The notes under the pieces: model-generated
Seen by the model: only the letters and a program-made list of their open reading frames with translations
The model's database searches: none
What the model was told of the DNA's origin: nothing
Translations under genes and position numbers: made by a program
Shown: in pieces, positions 1 to 10,689 of the stretch
Layout: every line of letters begins with the position of its first letter
Numbering within the stretch: the stretch's first letter is position 1
Source of the DNA: Nannocystis punicea
Lineage (GTDB): Bacteria; Myxococcota_A; Polyangia; Nannocystales; Nannocystaceae
Reading direction: 5' to 3'
NCBI RefSeq assembly: GCF_026965555.1
Contig: NZ_CP114040.1
Span: 11,362,001-11,426,000 of the forward strand
Length of the DNA: 64,000 bases

Positions 1-9
1 GACGGGCCC

Positions 10-552
10 GTGGCCTTCCCGCCGCTCGACGAGATCTTGCCGCATCGGCCGCCGATGCTGCTGCTCGACGCGCTCACGGCGGCCGAGGTCGAGTCGGTGA
101 CCTGCAGCGCCACGGTGCGGGCGGGCGCCCCGTTCGTCGACGGGGAGCGGGTCTCCTCGCTCATCGCCCTCGAGTACTTCGCCCAGGCGGTCGCCGCCCT
201 GTTCGCCTACAAGGCCCGCGGCGGCGGCGGCGGGCCGTTCCGCGGCCTCTTGCTCGGCGCCCGCGACCTCGAGCTCGCGGTCACGCACCTGCGCGTCGGC
301 GACGTCCTCGACGTCCACTGCCGCGAGCAGTGGGCCAGCGGTCCGGTCGCCCAGTACCACTGCCTCCTGTCGCGCGGCGACGAGCGGCTGGCCACTGGCG
401 CAGTCACCGTCCTGCGCGGCGACCCGGCCGAGCTCGCCGCGGCCTCGCCCGCCGCCGGGTCGTCCGACCTGTCCTCCGGGCCATCCGGGAGCGACCTGTC
501 CTCCGGGACAGCCGGCGGCCCTCGCCTCGACCTCGTGGAGCCCGCGTCATGA
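10..552 (+). CDS. FabA/FabZ-like 3-hydroxyacyl-ACP dehydratase (ApeP type)
   Basis: Predicted hot-dog-fold dehydratase acting on 3-hydroxyacyl-ACP in fatty-acid or aryl-polyene-type chain elongation. The family signature LPHRPPMLLLD sits at residues 10-20 with the candidate catalytic His12, and ALEYFAQAVAAL follows at about residues 54-65 with the acidic residue typical of the fold. The frame is open to the left edge, so the GTG at 10 is a likely but unproven start. Its TGA overlaps the ATG of the next gene (ATGA), indicating translational coupling to the ketosynthase. The last ~40 residues look non-conserved; they include two SDLSSG blocks encoded by the dispersed hairpin repeat (perfect stem-loop at 496-511). 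Dehydratase class is well supported; the polyene assignment is inference from the neighbours. Confidence 0.8.
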   Translation: MAFPPLDEILPHRPPMLLLDALTAAEVESVTCSATVRAGAPFVDGERVSSLIALEYFAQAVAALFAYKARGGGGGPFRGLLLGARDLELAVTHLRVGDVLDVHCREQWASGPVAQYHCLLSRGDERLATGAVTVLRGDPAELAAASPAAGSSDLSSGPSGSDLSSGTAGGPRLDLVEPAS

Positions 553-1781
553 ACCCGCGTCGTGTCGTCATCACCGGCGTCGGCATCGTCTGCCCGATCG
601 GCCACAACTTCTCCGAGGTCGACGCCGCGCTGCGGAGCGGCCGGCACGGCATCGTCGCCATGCCCGAGTGGGACCGCGTCGGCGAGATGCGGACCCGCCT
701 GGCCGGCGTCGTCAGCGGCCTCGACCTCGAGCGCCGCTGGCACCGCAAGAAGGTCCGCACCATGGGCCGCGTCGCCCTGCTGGCCGCCTACAGCGCCGAG
801 CAGGCGCTGGCCGACGCCAGGCTCGACGAGGAGACCCTCGGCTCGGGCGTCACCGGCCTGTCGTACGGCTCCAATTCGGGCTCGTCCGAGGCGCTGGCGG
901 AGTTCTGCACCACCCTGCTCACCACCATGAGCATGAAGGGCCTGCAGTCGACCAGCTACCTCAAGTTCATGCCGCACACCTGCGCCGCCAACCTGGCCCA
1001 GTTCTTCGGCATCCGCGGCCGCGTGGTCCCGGTGACCTCGGCCTGCGCCAGCGGGGCCCAGGCGATCGGCAGCGCCTACGAGGCGGTCAAGTACGGCCTG
1101 CAGGACGTCATGGTCGCCGGCGGCGCCGACGAGATGCACTACACGACCGCGGTCACCTTCGACCTGATGTTCGCCACCTCGACGAACTACAACGACCGCC
1201 CGGACCTCAGCCCGCGGCCGTTCGACGCCAAGCGCGACGGCCTGGTCGTCGGCGAGGGGGCCGCCACCGTCGTGCTCGAGTCGTACGAGCGGGCGCGCGA
1301 GCGCGGGGCCACGATCTACGCCGAGATCCTCGGCTACGGCACCAACTGCGACGGCCTCCACATCACCGCCCCCTCCGAGCAGGGCATGCGCGAGGCCATG
1401 CGCCGCTCCCTGCGCGACGCGGGCCTGGCCCCCGACCGCGTCGACTACGTCAACGCCCACGGCACCGCCACCGACATCGGTGACGTGGCCGAGAGCAACG
1501 CCACCCGCGAAGTGTTCGGCCGCCCGGTCGCAGTGTCGTCGACCAAGAGCTATACCGGCCACACCATGGGCGCCTGCGGGCCGATCGAGGCCGCCTTCTC
1601 GGTCGCCATGCTGCAGGGCGGCTTCCTGGCGCCGACGCGCAACCTCGTCGAGGTCGACCCCCGCTGCGCCGACCTCGACTACGTGCGTGAGGTCCGTGAC
1701 GTCCGGCCGGCGGTGATCATGAGCAACAACTTCGCCTTCGGCGGCGTCAACACGAGCCTCCTCTTCGGCCGGGTCGACTGA
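549..1781 (+). CDS. beta-ketoacyl-ACP synthase (FabF-like)
   Basis: Condensing enzyme of the thiolase fold, 410 residues, which is normal for KAS II. The catalytic Cys166 lies in TSACASGAQA, His304 in NAHGTATDIGD and His338 in YTGHTMGACG. The C-terminal NNFAFGGVNTSLLF is the classical end signature. It would extend acyl-ACP with malonyl-ACP. It starts on the ATGA overlap with the dehydratase, so the two form a unit, followed by an acyltransferase 81 bp downstream. The set resembles the ketosynthase/dehydratase core of aryl polyene or other lipid-like polyketide clusters whose remainder would lie left of the window. A role in ordinary fatty acid synthesis cannot be excluded. Confidence 0.9.
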   Translation: MNPRRVVITGVGIVCPIGHNFSEVDAALRSGRHGIVAMPEWDRVGEMRTRLAGVVSGLDLERRWHRKKVRTMGRVALLAAYSAEQALADARLDEETLGSGVTGLSYGSNSGSSEALAEFCTTLLTTMSMKGLQSTSYLKFMPHTCAANLAQFFGIRGRVVPVTSACASGAQAIGSAYEAVKYGLQDVMVAGGADEMHYTTAVTFDLMFATSTNYNDRPDLSPRPFDAKRDGLVVGEGAATVVLESYERARERGATIYAEILGYGTNCDGLHITAPSEQGMREAMRRSLRDAGLAPDRVDYVNAHGTATDIGDVAESNATREVFGRPVAVSSTKSYTGHTMGACGPIEAAFSVAMLQGGFLAPTRNLVEVDPRCADLDYVREVRDVRPAVIMSNNFAFGGVNTSLLFGRVD

Positions 1782-1862
1782 ACCGGCCGCGGGCGCACGC
1801 CCAGCGAGGCGCGCCTTTGCCCTCGCGCCTCCTTCCCCCGGCCATCAGGCAGTCCCCTCGCC

Positions 1863-2729
1863 GTGCCCAAGTTCCTGCGCATCCCCCTGAGCGGCTTCGC
1901 GTTCATCGGCTTCTTCTCGTTCGGCTGCATCGCCGGCTGGCTGGCTCTGCCGATCCTGGCGATGTGGCCCGGCAGCCCGGAGGCCAAGCGGCGCCGGATC
2001 GAGCGCATCATCTGCGCGATCTACCGCGGCTTCATCGGCTTCCTCAACCTGGTCCGGCTGATCGAATACACCCGCCCGGAGCTCCCGCCCGACTTCCCGC
2101 GCGGCCGCGGCTACGTCCTGATCGCCAACCACCCGTCGCTGATCGACACCCTGCTCCTCATGGGCCTCGCGCCGGGCCTGTCCTCGGTGGTCAAGCCGCA
2201 CTGGTACAGCTCGTGGATGCTGCGCGTGCTGATGCGCTACGCCAATCACATCCCCGGGGCCGACCGCACGGCCGCGCTGACGGATGGCACTTCGGACATG
2301 TCGCAAGATGCAGGCTCGGACGGCGACATGCCGGCGGTGGTCGATCGCATGGTGGCCCACCTGCAGGCCGGCCACGCGCTGGTGATCTTCCCCGAGGCGT
2401 CGCGCTCGTGGGAGCGCAAGATGCGACGCTTCCGCCGCGGCGCCGTCGAGGCGGCGGTGCGAGCCGGGGTGCCGATCGTGCCGGCGTTCATCTCGGTCAA
2501 CCCTCCGATGTTGATGAAGCACCAGCCGTGGCACGAGGTGCCCGACCGCCGCGGAGCCTACCGCGTCGAGTTCTTCCCGGTGGTCGAGACCGCCGGCCGC
2601 GACCTCGACCCGCGCCAGCTCAACCGCGAGCTGCGGGCCCTGTACGACGGTCGCCACGCCGAGATGCTGCGCGAGCGCGACGCCCCGGCGCTGGCGGCCG
2701 CCCCGGTCGCACAACTGCCGCAGACCTGA
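1863..2729 (+). CDS. PlsC-like 1-acylglycerol-3-phosphate acyltransferase family protein
   Basis: Membrane-associated O-acyltransferase, 288 residues, GTG start. A hydrophobic N-terminal segment (about residues 11-33) precedes the HX4D motif NHPSLID (His90, Asp95) and FPEASRSWE, the second family motif with Ala in place of the usual Gly of FPEGTRS. It transfers an acyl chain to a lysophospholipid or another hydroxyl acceptor; in polyene clusters such enzymes are thought to attach the product to a lipid. Residues ~138-158 (around DGTSDMSQDAG) form an unconserved-looking insertion whose DNA carries a GGACATGTCG element of the dispersed repeat family, so the repeat appears to have entered the frame without breaking it. 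Probably co-transcribed with the two genes upstream. Confidence 0.8.
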   Translation: MPKFLRIPLSGFAFIGFFSFGCIAGWLALPILAMWPGSPEAKRRRIERIICAIYRGFIGFLNLVRLIEYTRPELPPDFPRGRGYVLIANHPSLIDTLLLMGLAPGLSSVVKPHWYSSWMLRVLMRYANHIPGADRTAALTDGTSDMSQDAGSDGDMPAVVDRMVAHLQAGHALVIFPEASRSWERKMRRFRRGAVEAAVRAGVPIVPAFISVNPPMLMKHQPWHEVPDRRGAYRVEFFPVVETAGRDLDPRQLNRELRALYDGRHAEMLRERDAPALAAAPVAQLPQT

Positions 2730-2791
2730 GCGTACTGGCACGATTCTCGTTCGCGGACCTTCGATTCGCAGCGAGTAGGTTTGGGCGCAGC

Positions 2792-2837
2792 TCGCTTCGC
2801 GAATTGCCGACTGCGCCTCGCGGGGGCCCGGGGAAGG
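2792..2837 (+). repeat. 46-bp dispersed repeat, copy 1
   Basis: Nearly identical (about 43 of 46 positions by eye) to the reverse complement of 6374-6419. It runs from TCGCTTCGCGAATT to CGGGGAAGG. Both copies lie in spacers beside secreted-protein genes. No transposase or target duplication is visible; function unknown. Confidence 0.75.
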
Positions 2838-3202
2838 CTGCAGCCGTGAGAGGCCGACCCGCCGTCGTCGGCTTCGCTGGCAGATGTCTTTCAGGGCAGG
2901 TCATGGGGCGCCTGTTCGACGGCCAGGTCTGGCCGCCGAACCGACGCCTTCTCGCATCAATTACGGCGTGTCCTCCTCCTCGGCGAGCATCAGGGCGACG
3001 AACTGCGAGCAGGGCCGATTCCTCGAGCCGACCCGCCCAGCGAAGGTGGCGATCCGCGCCAGCGGAGCATCAAGGCATCCTTTCTGCGCGGACTCCCGAG
3101 TAGACCCGTAGCGTCACGATCGCAGTCTGTCTCGCCGACGAACAAGCATCAGACCTGGCTCCTGAGCAAACGCCGGCCGCGCCGTCTCGGGCCCGCGGCT
3201 CC

Positions 3203-3246
3203 ATGCGCGCGCATTTTTCTATTTAGAGAAAAGAATGCGCGCGCAT
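3203..3246 (+). terminator. strong hairpin with ATGCGCGCGCAT arms, probable terminator
   Basis: A 13-bp perfect stem (ATGCGCGCGCATT pairing with the 3233-3246 arm) surrounds an A/T-rich middle. A third copy of ATGCGCGCGCAT follows at 3255-3266. It lies between the PlsC-like operon and the next gene. Terminator role is inference; there is no classical U-tract after the second arm. Confidence 0.45.
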
Positions 3247-3336
3247 GCCGGGTGATGCGCGCGCATTGGCGGCAGGGTCAGGGGTCGTGGTCCTGCGGCG
3301 CGGTACGGATGTTGCTGCACCCGCGCTTCGACTCCG

Positions 3337-5076
3337 ATGAAAGGATCTGGATTGCCCCGCGACACTATCGAGCTCACCTCATCGCCGGCGTCGACCGACG
3401 CGCCTATCGGCCCACGCCTCCGTTGCTCATCTTATCGTCGTCTGTGTACCGCGACGCGCGGCCTCGTGCTGGCCGCGCCGGTCCTGAGCGTGGTGCTGCC
3501 GGCCCCGCGCGCTCTGGCCACCTGCGAGCAGCCGGTGTACATCATCGCCCATCGTTGCAACGACGACGACGACGTGCCCGACGTCGTCGCCGCGCACGGG
3601 GTCAACGCCATCGAGGCCGACTTCTCGTGGGGCGACGACCGCTGGGCGGTCGAGCACGACCCGCTCGTGATCCCGACCTCGACGTACATCGAGGACTGGC
3701 TCGACGGCGTCAACGCCGTGCTCGACGACCCGAGCTCGCCGCTCGGCCTCATCATCCTCGACATCAAGGACCCCGACGGCCCGCTGCTCGACCTCTACAA
3801 CGAGGTCCGCGGCGCGCTCGGGCCCGACATCAACCTGATGTTCTCGATCGCCGACTTCGACGACCGCGGCGAGTTCGACAAGATCGAGGCCGCGATCGCG
3901 GCCGACCCGCGCGCCGGCGTGGCCATCGATTACCTGGTCGACGATCAGACGATGAGCGCGGTGCAGAACCACTTCATCGGCACCGGGATCGGCAAGTACT
4001 GGCTCGCCGACGGCTACAACGTCACCGTGGAGACCCCCGAGAGCGTCGAGATCAACGTCGCCGAGGGCATGGACATCCGCGACTCGGAGAACGACTGCAG
4101 CGCCTTCCACGGCGTGTACACCTGGACCTACGAGAAGCAGTCGACGATCAAGTCGTTCCTCGACCAGGGCGTCAACGGCATCTTCATCAACGCCGACGAG
4201 TGCCACGTCGTGTGGGGCGCCGTCGATCTGTGGTCGGCAGGCCAGGCGGTCAACTATGCCAAGACGCTGCCGGGCATGAAGTTCGCCGCCCCGGGCGACA
4301 ACCCGTTCGCCCACGTCGCCCCCACCTTCCCCTGCCCCGAAGACCGCGTCGTCGAGTGCGCGGCGCCCGACGGCACGCCCGCCACCGACCCGCAGATCTT
4401 CGGCTTCCTCACCGTCCACGGCGCGGACATCGGCCGCTGCGACGACGTCGACGTCGACACCGACGCCCCGGCCTTCTTCACCTGCGATACCACCACCAGC
4501 GTCATCTTCACCGCCACCGACTCCGGCGTGTGCAGCCCGACCAGCACGTGCGAGGCCAGCGTCACGGTCCAGGACACGATCGCCCCGCTGATCGACTGCC
4601 CCGACGACATCGCCGTCGATCCGCAGAGCCCGGACGGCACCGTCGTCACCTTCGCGGCCGCGAGCGCCGACGTGTGCGACGCCCTGCCCGTGGTCGACTG
4701 TCCCGACTCCGGCGCGACCTTCGCGATCGGCTCGGAGACCCAGGTGACCTGCACCGCCCTCGACTTCTCCGGCAACCAGGCCCTGTGCTCGCTGCAGATC
4801 AAGGTCTACACGCCCGAGGAGGTGGTCGAGAACCTGCAGGCGGTCGTCGACGGCCTCGCCGGCAGCCTCAACGGCGGGCAGCTGAACAGCCTGCACGTCC
4901 AACTCGCCGGCATCCTCGAAGCGCTCGACAACCCCAACGGCAACGCCGCCTGCGGCAAGCTCGGCGCCTTCCACACCAAGGTGTCCGCGTGGGTCGACAA
5001 CGGCATCCTCACCGCCGCGGAGGCCCAGCCGTTGCTGCAGTCGACGACCAACCTGCTGGCGACCCTGTCCTGTTGA
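3337..5076 (+). CDS. secreted sphingomyelinase D/phospholipase D-like protein with HYR domain
   Basis: Predicted secreted GDPD-like phospholipase, 579 residues. After a long basic N-region and hydrophobic stretch (about 40-61, ending near ALA) comes the catalytic module with His72 (IIAHR), Glu93 and Asp95 (NAIEADF), His107 (VEHD) and Asp142 in LDIKD. These spacings match those of sicariid spider sphingomyelinase D and corynebacterial phospholipase D, in which two His and a Mg-binding Glu/Asp/Asp set cleave choline or ethanolamine headgroups. A HYR (hyalin-repeat) domain follows at about 413-490 (DTIAPLIDCP, QVTCTALDFSGN), then a helical C-terminal segment of about 85 residues. The start is uncertain because the signal is preceded by ~40 residues. 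Likely acts outside the cell on membranes of other organisms (inference). Confidence 0.8.
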   Translation: MKGSGLPRDTIELTSSPASTDAPIGPRLRCSSYRRLCTATRGLVLAAPVLSVVLPAPRALATCEQPVYIIAHRCNDDDDVPDVVAAHGVNAIEADFSWGDDRWAVEHDPLVIPTSTYIEDWLDGVNAVLDDPSSPLGLIILDIKDPDGPLLDLYNEVRGALGPDINLMFSIADFDDRGEFDKIEAAIAADPRAGVAIDYLVDDQTMSAVQNHFIGTGIGKYWLADGYNVTVETPESVEINVAEGMDIRDSENDCSAFHGVYTWTYEKQSTIKSFLDQGVNGIFINADECHVVWGAVDLWSAGQAVNYAKTLPGMKFAAPGDNPFAHVAPTFPCPEDRVVECAAPDGTPATDPQIFGFLTVHGADIGRCDDVDVDTDAPAFFTCDTTTSVIFTATDSGVCSPTSTCEASVTVQDTIAPLIDCPDDIAVDPQSPDGTVVTFAAASADVCDALPVVDCPDSGATFAIGSETQVTCTALDFSGNQALCSLQIKVYTPEEVVENLQAVVDGLAGSLNGGQLNSLHVQLAGILEALDNPNGNAACGKLGAFHTKVSAWVDNGILTAAEAQPLLQSTTNLLATLSC

Positions 5077-5127
5077 AGGACACTCGACGCAGTCCATGGG
5101 CGCGACGCTGCTGCGACCCGCACGAGC

Positions 5128-5169
5128 CCTGCGACGGACCGCTCCGACTCGAGCGGTTCCTGTCGCAGG
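5128..5169 (+). terminator. long hairpin downstream of the PLD gene
   Basis: CCTGCGAC at 5128-5135 pairs with GTCGCAGG at 5162-5169, and the inner ACCGCT pairs with AGCGGT, 50 bp after the PLD stop. There is no U-run, so an intrinsic terminator is plausible rather than shown. The rest of 5077-5526 shows no gene. Confidence 0.5.
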
Positions 5170-5526
5170 TCGTCGCCTCGGCGACCCGGCGCGCGCCAGA
5201 TCTATCCCGCGGCGAGCAGCGACGCGCCCGCTCCATCCTCTACCCGAGTCGTCGCCGCGAAGGTCCCGGGGCCGTGAATCGCCGGGGCCGCTGCTCCGCG
5301 AGCGGCAGACCCCTCGCCGCTGGCGAATGGTGCGCCCACCGGCGATCGAGGTGACCGCGAGCGACGGGGCCGCGTCGGACCTCGATCACCCGCAGTGGTT
5401 CGTCCGTCACCACCTCGCACGCCTCCACCTCCCGGCGACTGCGCGAAGCGCACGAGCGACCGACGTGTCATCGGCGCGTCATCGCCCGCCGCGTGAACCC
5501 GGCTCGTTGCCTGCTACGCTCCACGC

Positions 5527-6252
5527 GTGGTGCCTCGCGTATCTCTGGTGGCAGCGTTCTTCCTCGGCCTGTTCGTCGGCATCGCCCCGGTCGGCGATTC
5601 GCGCGCCGGCAACTGCCAGAAGGCCGGAGACTGCCCCACCGGCTTCACCTGCGCGCGCGGCTCGTGCGTCGCCGATCAGCTGCGGTGCGTGTTCGCCTGC
5701 ACTGGCCGCGACGTGCAGGGCGAGTGCGTCACCTACGGCCAGGACTTCTGCGCCGCCGACGCGGTGTGCGCCAAGGATTGCGCGGTGCGCAGCACCTACG
5801 GCGACTGCCACACCTGGGACGCCGACGCCTGCGGCGAGGCCTACGCGTGCTCGGTGCGGTGCAAGGAGCGCAGCACCGACGGCACCTGCCTCGCCTACGA
5901 CCGCGACGCCTGCGGCACCCGCTACAAGTGCGCCAAGCACTGCGTCCAGCGGGCCCAGAACGGCACCTGCATGGCCTACGGCCCCGACGTCTGCGGCCCC
6001 AGCATGGCCTGCACCCAGCGCTGCCTGACGCGCTCGACCCACGGCGACTGCACCATGTGGGGCCAGGACGTGTGCGGCCCCTCGGCCACCTGCGCCCGCC
6101 GCTGCACCTCGCGCGACGGCGGCGGCACCTGCCTCGGGTGGGGCGGCGACGTGTGCGGCGAGGGAGCCGTGTGCATCAAGCACTGCAACAGCCGCGGCAG
6201 CTTCGGCGCCTGCTTCGGCTTCGGCCCCGACCAGTGCGAAGCCGGCGGCTGA
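5527..6252 (+). CDS. secreted Cys-rich tandem-repeat protein
   Basis: 241 residues, GTG start (a second GTG follows directly at 5530). A clear signal peptide occupies residues 1-27 (hydrophobic core SLVAAFFLGLFVGIAP, cleavage near SRAG). The mature part opens with NCQKAGDCPTGFTC and then carries about six copies of a ~29-residue unit of the form C-x3-C-x2-R-x4-G-x-C-x2-W/Y-x2-D-x-CG, giving regularly spaced Cys pairs that presumably form disulfides outside the cytoplasm. I do not recognise the family. The repeats suggest a surface or secreted structural/adhesive protein, or a Cys-knot-type scaffold (inference). It stands alone between two repeat-bearing spacers. Confidence 0.75.
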   Translation: MVPRVSLVAAFFLGLFVGIAPVGDSRAGNCQKAGDCPTGFTCARGSCVADQLRCVFACTGRDVQGECVTYGQDFCAADAVCAKDCAVRSTYGDCHTWDADACGEAYACSVRCKERSTDGTCLAYDRDACGTRYKCAKHCVQRAQNGTCMAYGPDVCGPSMACTQRCLTRSTHGDCTMWGQDVCGPSATCARRCTSRDGGGTCLGWGGDVCGEGAVCIKHCNSRGSFGACFGFGPDQCEAGG

Positions 6253-6373
6253 GCGAGCGCCGCTCGGGCGTCCGCCCGATGGCGCCCTTCCCCTATCGCC
6301 TCGCAGCGCGCGCGACGACTCGCCGCGAAGAGTGCCGCGCCGCGAGGTCGCCGGAACGGGCGCTCATCCCGAC

Positions 6374-6419
6374 CCTTCCCCGGACCCCCGCGAGGCGCAG
6401 TCGCGAATTCGCGAAGCGA
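6374..6419 (-). repeat. 46-bp dispersed repeat, copy 2 (inverted)
   Basis: Reverse complement of 2792-2837 with about three differences. It lies in the 268-bp spacer between the Cys-rich protein and the kinase gene. Confidence 0.75.
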
Positions 6420-6453
6420 CACCCACACCCTTCGCGCCACCAGCACGCCCCAA

Positions 6454-6509
6454 AGCACATGCCCCGGAGCACATGCCCCGAAGCACATGCCCCGAAGCAC
6501 ATGCCCTCC
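6454..6509. repeat. four tandem 14-bp AGCACATGCCCCGA units
   Basis: Units begin at 6454, 6468, 6482 and 6496; only the last bases of copies 1 and 4 differ. The ATGCCC core is the half-stem of the dispersed hairpin family, here in direct rather than inverted order. The array ends 11 bp before the stop codon of the leftward kinase gene. Confidence 0.85.
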
Positions 6510-6520
6510 GATGATAATAA

Positions 6521-9118
<2,598 letters not shown>

Positions 9119-9402
9119 CGGCGCGAGCGTAACAGACCAGGTTGCGCCTGGCAGCGCGCCGGCCCGGGGCCGGAGAGCGCGCCCCCGGGTGACCTCGAGC
9201 CTGCTCGGCGCCCCGCGCGCAACCGCGAACTTCCGCCCCTGACTGTCGCTCCCGCCAGCGACGCGCCGCGCAGGCCACGCCGAATCACCGGCCCGAGCCG
9301 CAGCGGCGAAGTGCGCGCTCTCGTCCGCGGCCACGCGCGGCGATCGGCGGCGAGGATCGGCCGCGCGTCGGGCCGCCCCGACGGCTGTGCTACGTACGCC
9401 GC

Positions 9403-10239
9403 ATGCACGACCCGGAGCTCGCGCTCGCGATCGCCGCCGCCCACGCCGCCGGGGCGGTGCTCCTCCGCCACTTCGAGGGCGTCTTCGAGGTCGAGACCAA
9501 GTCCTCGCCGATCGACCTCGTGACCTCGGCCGACCGCGCCGCCGAGGCGGTCGTGCTCGAGGCCCTGCGCAGCGTCCATCCTGACCATTCGTTCCTGGCC
9601 GAAGAGTCCGGTCTCTCCGGACATGACCCGAAGTACACGGTCTTGCCGGGCCCGGGCGAGCTGCGCTGGATCATCGACCCGCTCGACGGCACCACCAACT
9701 TCGCCCACGGCTTCCCCCACTTCTGCGTCTCGATCGCCCTGTGCGACGCGGTCGGCCCGCGGCTCGGCGTGATCCACGATCCGATCCGCGGCGAGACCTT
9801 CGTCGCCGTGCGCGGCCACGGCGCGCGGCTCGAGCGCAACGCCCGGCCGGGGCGGGCGCTGGCGGTCTCGCGGCCCGAGCGGTTGCAGCAGGCGCTGATC
9901 GCCACCGGCTTCTCGTACCAGCGGGCCACCACCCGCGACGACAACCTGGCCGAGTTCTGCCGCGTGGTGCCGCGGGTGTGCTGCGTGCGGCGGGCCGGCA
10001 GCGCCGCGCTCGACCTCGCCTACGTGGCGGCGGGGCGGCTCGACGGCTACTGGGAGTACCACCTGCAGCCGTGGGACGTGGCCGCCGGCGCGCTGCTGGT
10101 CCACGAGGCGGGCGGTCAGCTGCGGCGGCTCGACGGCGCGCCGTGGCAGCTCGGCTGCGCCGACGTGGTCGCCGCCGGCCCGACGCTGCTGCCGATCCTG
10201 CTCGGGGAGCTGCGCGCGGCCCGGATCGAGGCGCCATGA
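9403..10239 (+). CDS. inositol monophosphatase family protein
   Basis: Mg-dependent sugar-phosphatase fold, 278 residues, close to SuhB/HisN-type enzymes. Metal-binding motifs are EES (about residue 67), IDPLDGTTNFAHGFP (about 89-103) and the C-terminal signature YHLQPWDVAAG (about 207-217). It would dephosphorylate inositol-1-phosphate, histidinol phosphate or a related monoester; the exact substrate cannot be read. DNA between the EES and DPLDG motifs (near 9608-9640) carries a CTCCGGACATG element of the dispersed repeat family. Its TGA overlaps the ATG of the following HNH gene, so the two are translationally coupled. Confidence 0.88.
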   Translation: MHDPELALAIAAAHAAGAVLLRHFEGVFEVETKSSPIDLVTSADRAAEAVVLEALRSVHPDHSFLAEESGLSGHDPKYTVLPGPGELRWIIDPLDGTTNFAHGFPHFCVSIALCDAVGPRLGVIHDPIRGETFVAVRGHGARLERNARPGRALAVSRPERLQQALIATGFSYQRATTRDDNLAEFCRVVPRVCCVRRAGSAALDLAYVAAGRLDGYWEYHLQPWDVAAGALLVHEAGGQLRRLDGAPWQLGCADVVAAGPTLLPILLGELRAARIEAP

Positions 10240-10676
10240 GGACGAAGCAGCAGGCCCGCGGCAGCTCGCGCCGGACCCAGCGGCTGTTGCTGTGGTGCGC
10301 CGCCACCGACCGCACCTTCGAGCGCGCGGTCGCGGCCGACGGCCGCGCGGTGCTCACCGGCAAGTGCATCCACTGCAACGCCCGCCACACCCTCACCGAG
10401 GAGGGCGCGCCGCTGACCTCCGCCACCATCGAGCACATCGTCCCGCGCGCCCACGGCGGCACCGACGCGCTCACCAACCTGGCGATCGCCTGCGCCCGCT
10501 GCAACATCGGCAAGGGCCACCGCCTCGACGACCGCCCGTGGCACGACCCGACCCTGCAGCGGGTGATCGCCACCCTGCAGGAGCGCCGCACCGCCCGCAT
10601 GCGCCCGGCCCCCGAGTGGCTCGACCTGCCCCCGCTGGCCCCCGCTGGCGACGGCGCGCCCGACGACGAAGCCTGA
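10236..10676 (+). CDS. HNH endonuclease family protein
   Basis: 146 residues. A Cys4-type HNH fold is visible: CIHC at about 44-47, ATIEHIVPRAHGGTDALTNL carrying the catalytic His pair and Asn at about 63-82, and CARCN at about 86-90. No restriction, recombination or toxin partner is adjacent. It is coupled by an ATGA overlap to the phosphatase gene upstream, an unusual pairing. It could be a stand-alone nicking or repair nuclease; the role is not predictable. The minisatellite begins 13 bp downstream. Confidence 0.82.
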   Translation: MRTKQQARGSSRRTQRLLLWCAATDRTFERAVAADGRAVLTGKCIHCNARHTLTEEGAPLTSATIEHIVPRAHGGTDALTNLAIACARCNIGKGHRLDDRPWHDPTLQRVIATLQERRTARMRPAPEWLDLPPLAPAGDGAPDDEA

Positions 10677-10689
10677 GCTCGCGGCCTCC

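Larger units (their letters stand above)
2730..3336. other. 607-bp non-coding stretch with dispersed repeat and hairpin
   Basis: No convincing coding frame. It holds a 46-bp dispersed repeat (2792-2837, inverted copy at 6374-6419), a degenerate GACATG-type element near 2884-2910, and a strong hairpin at 3203-3246. The hairpin plausibly ends transcription of the acyltransferase operon before the secreted phospholipase gene. Confidence 0.6.
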
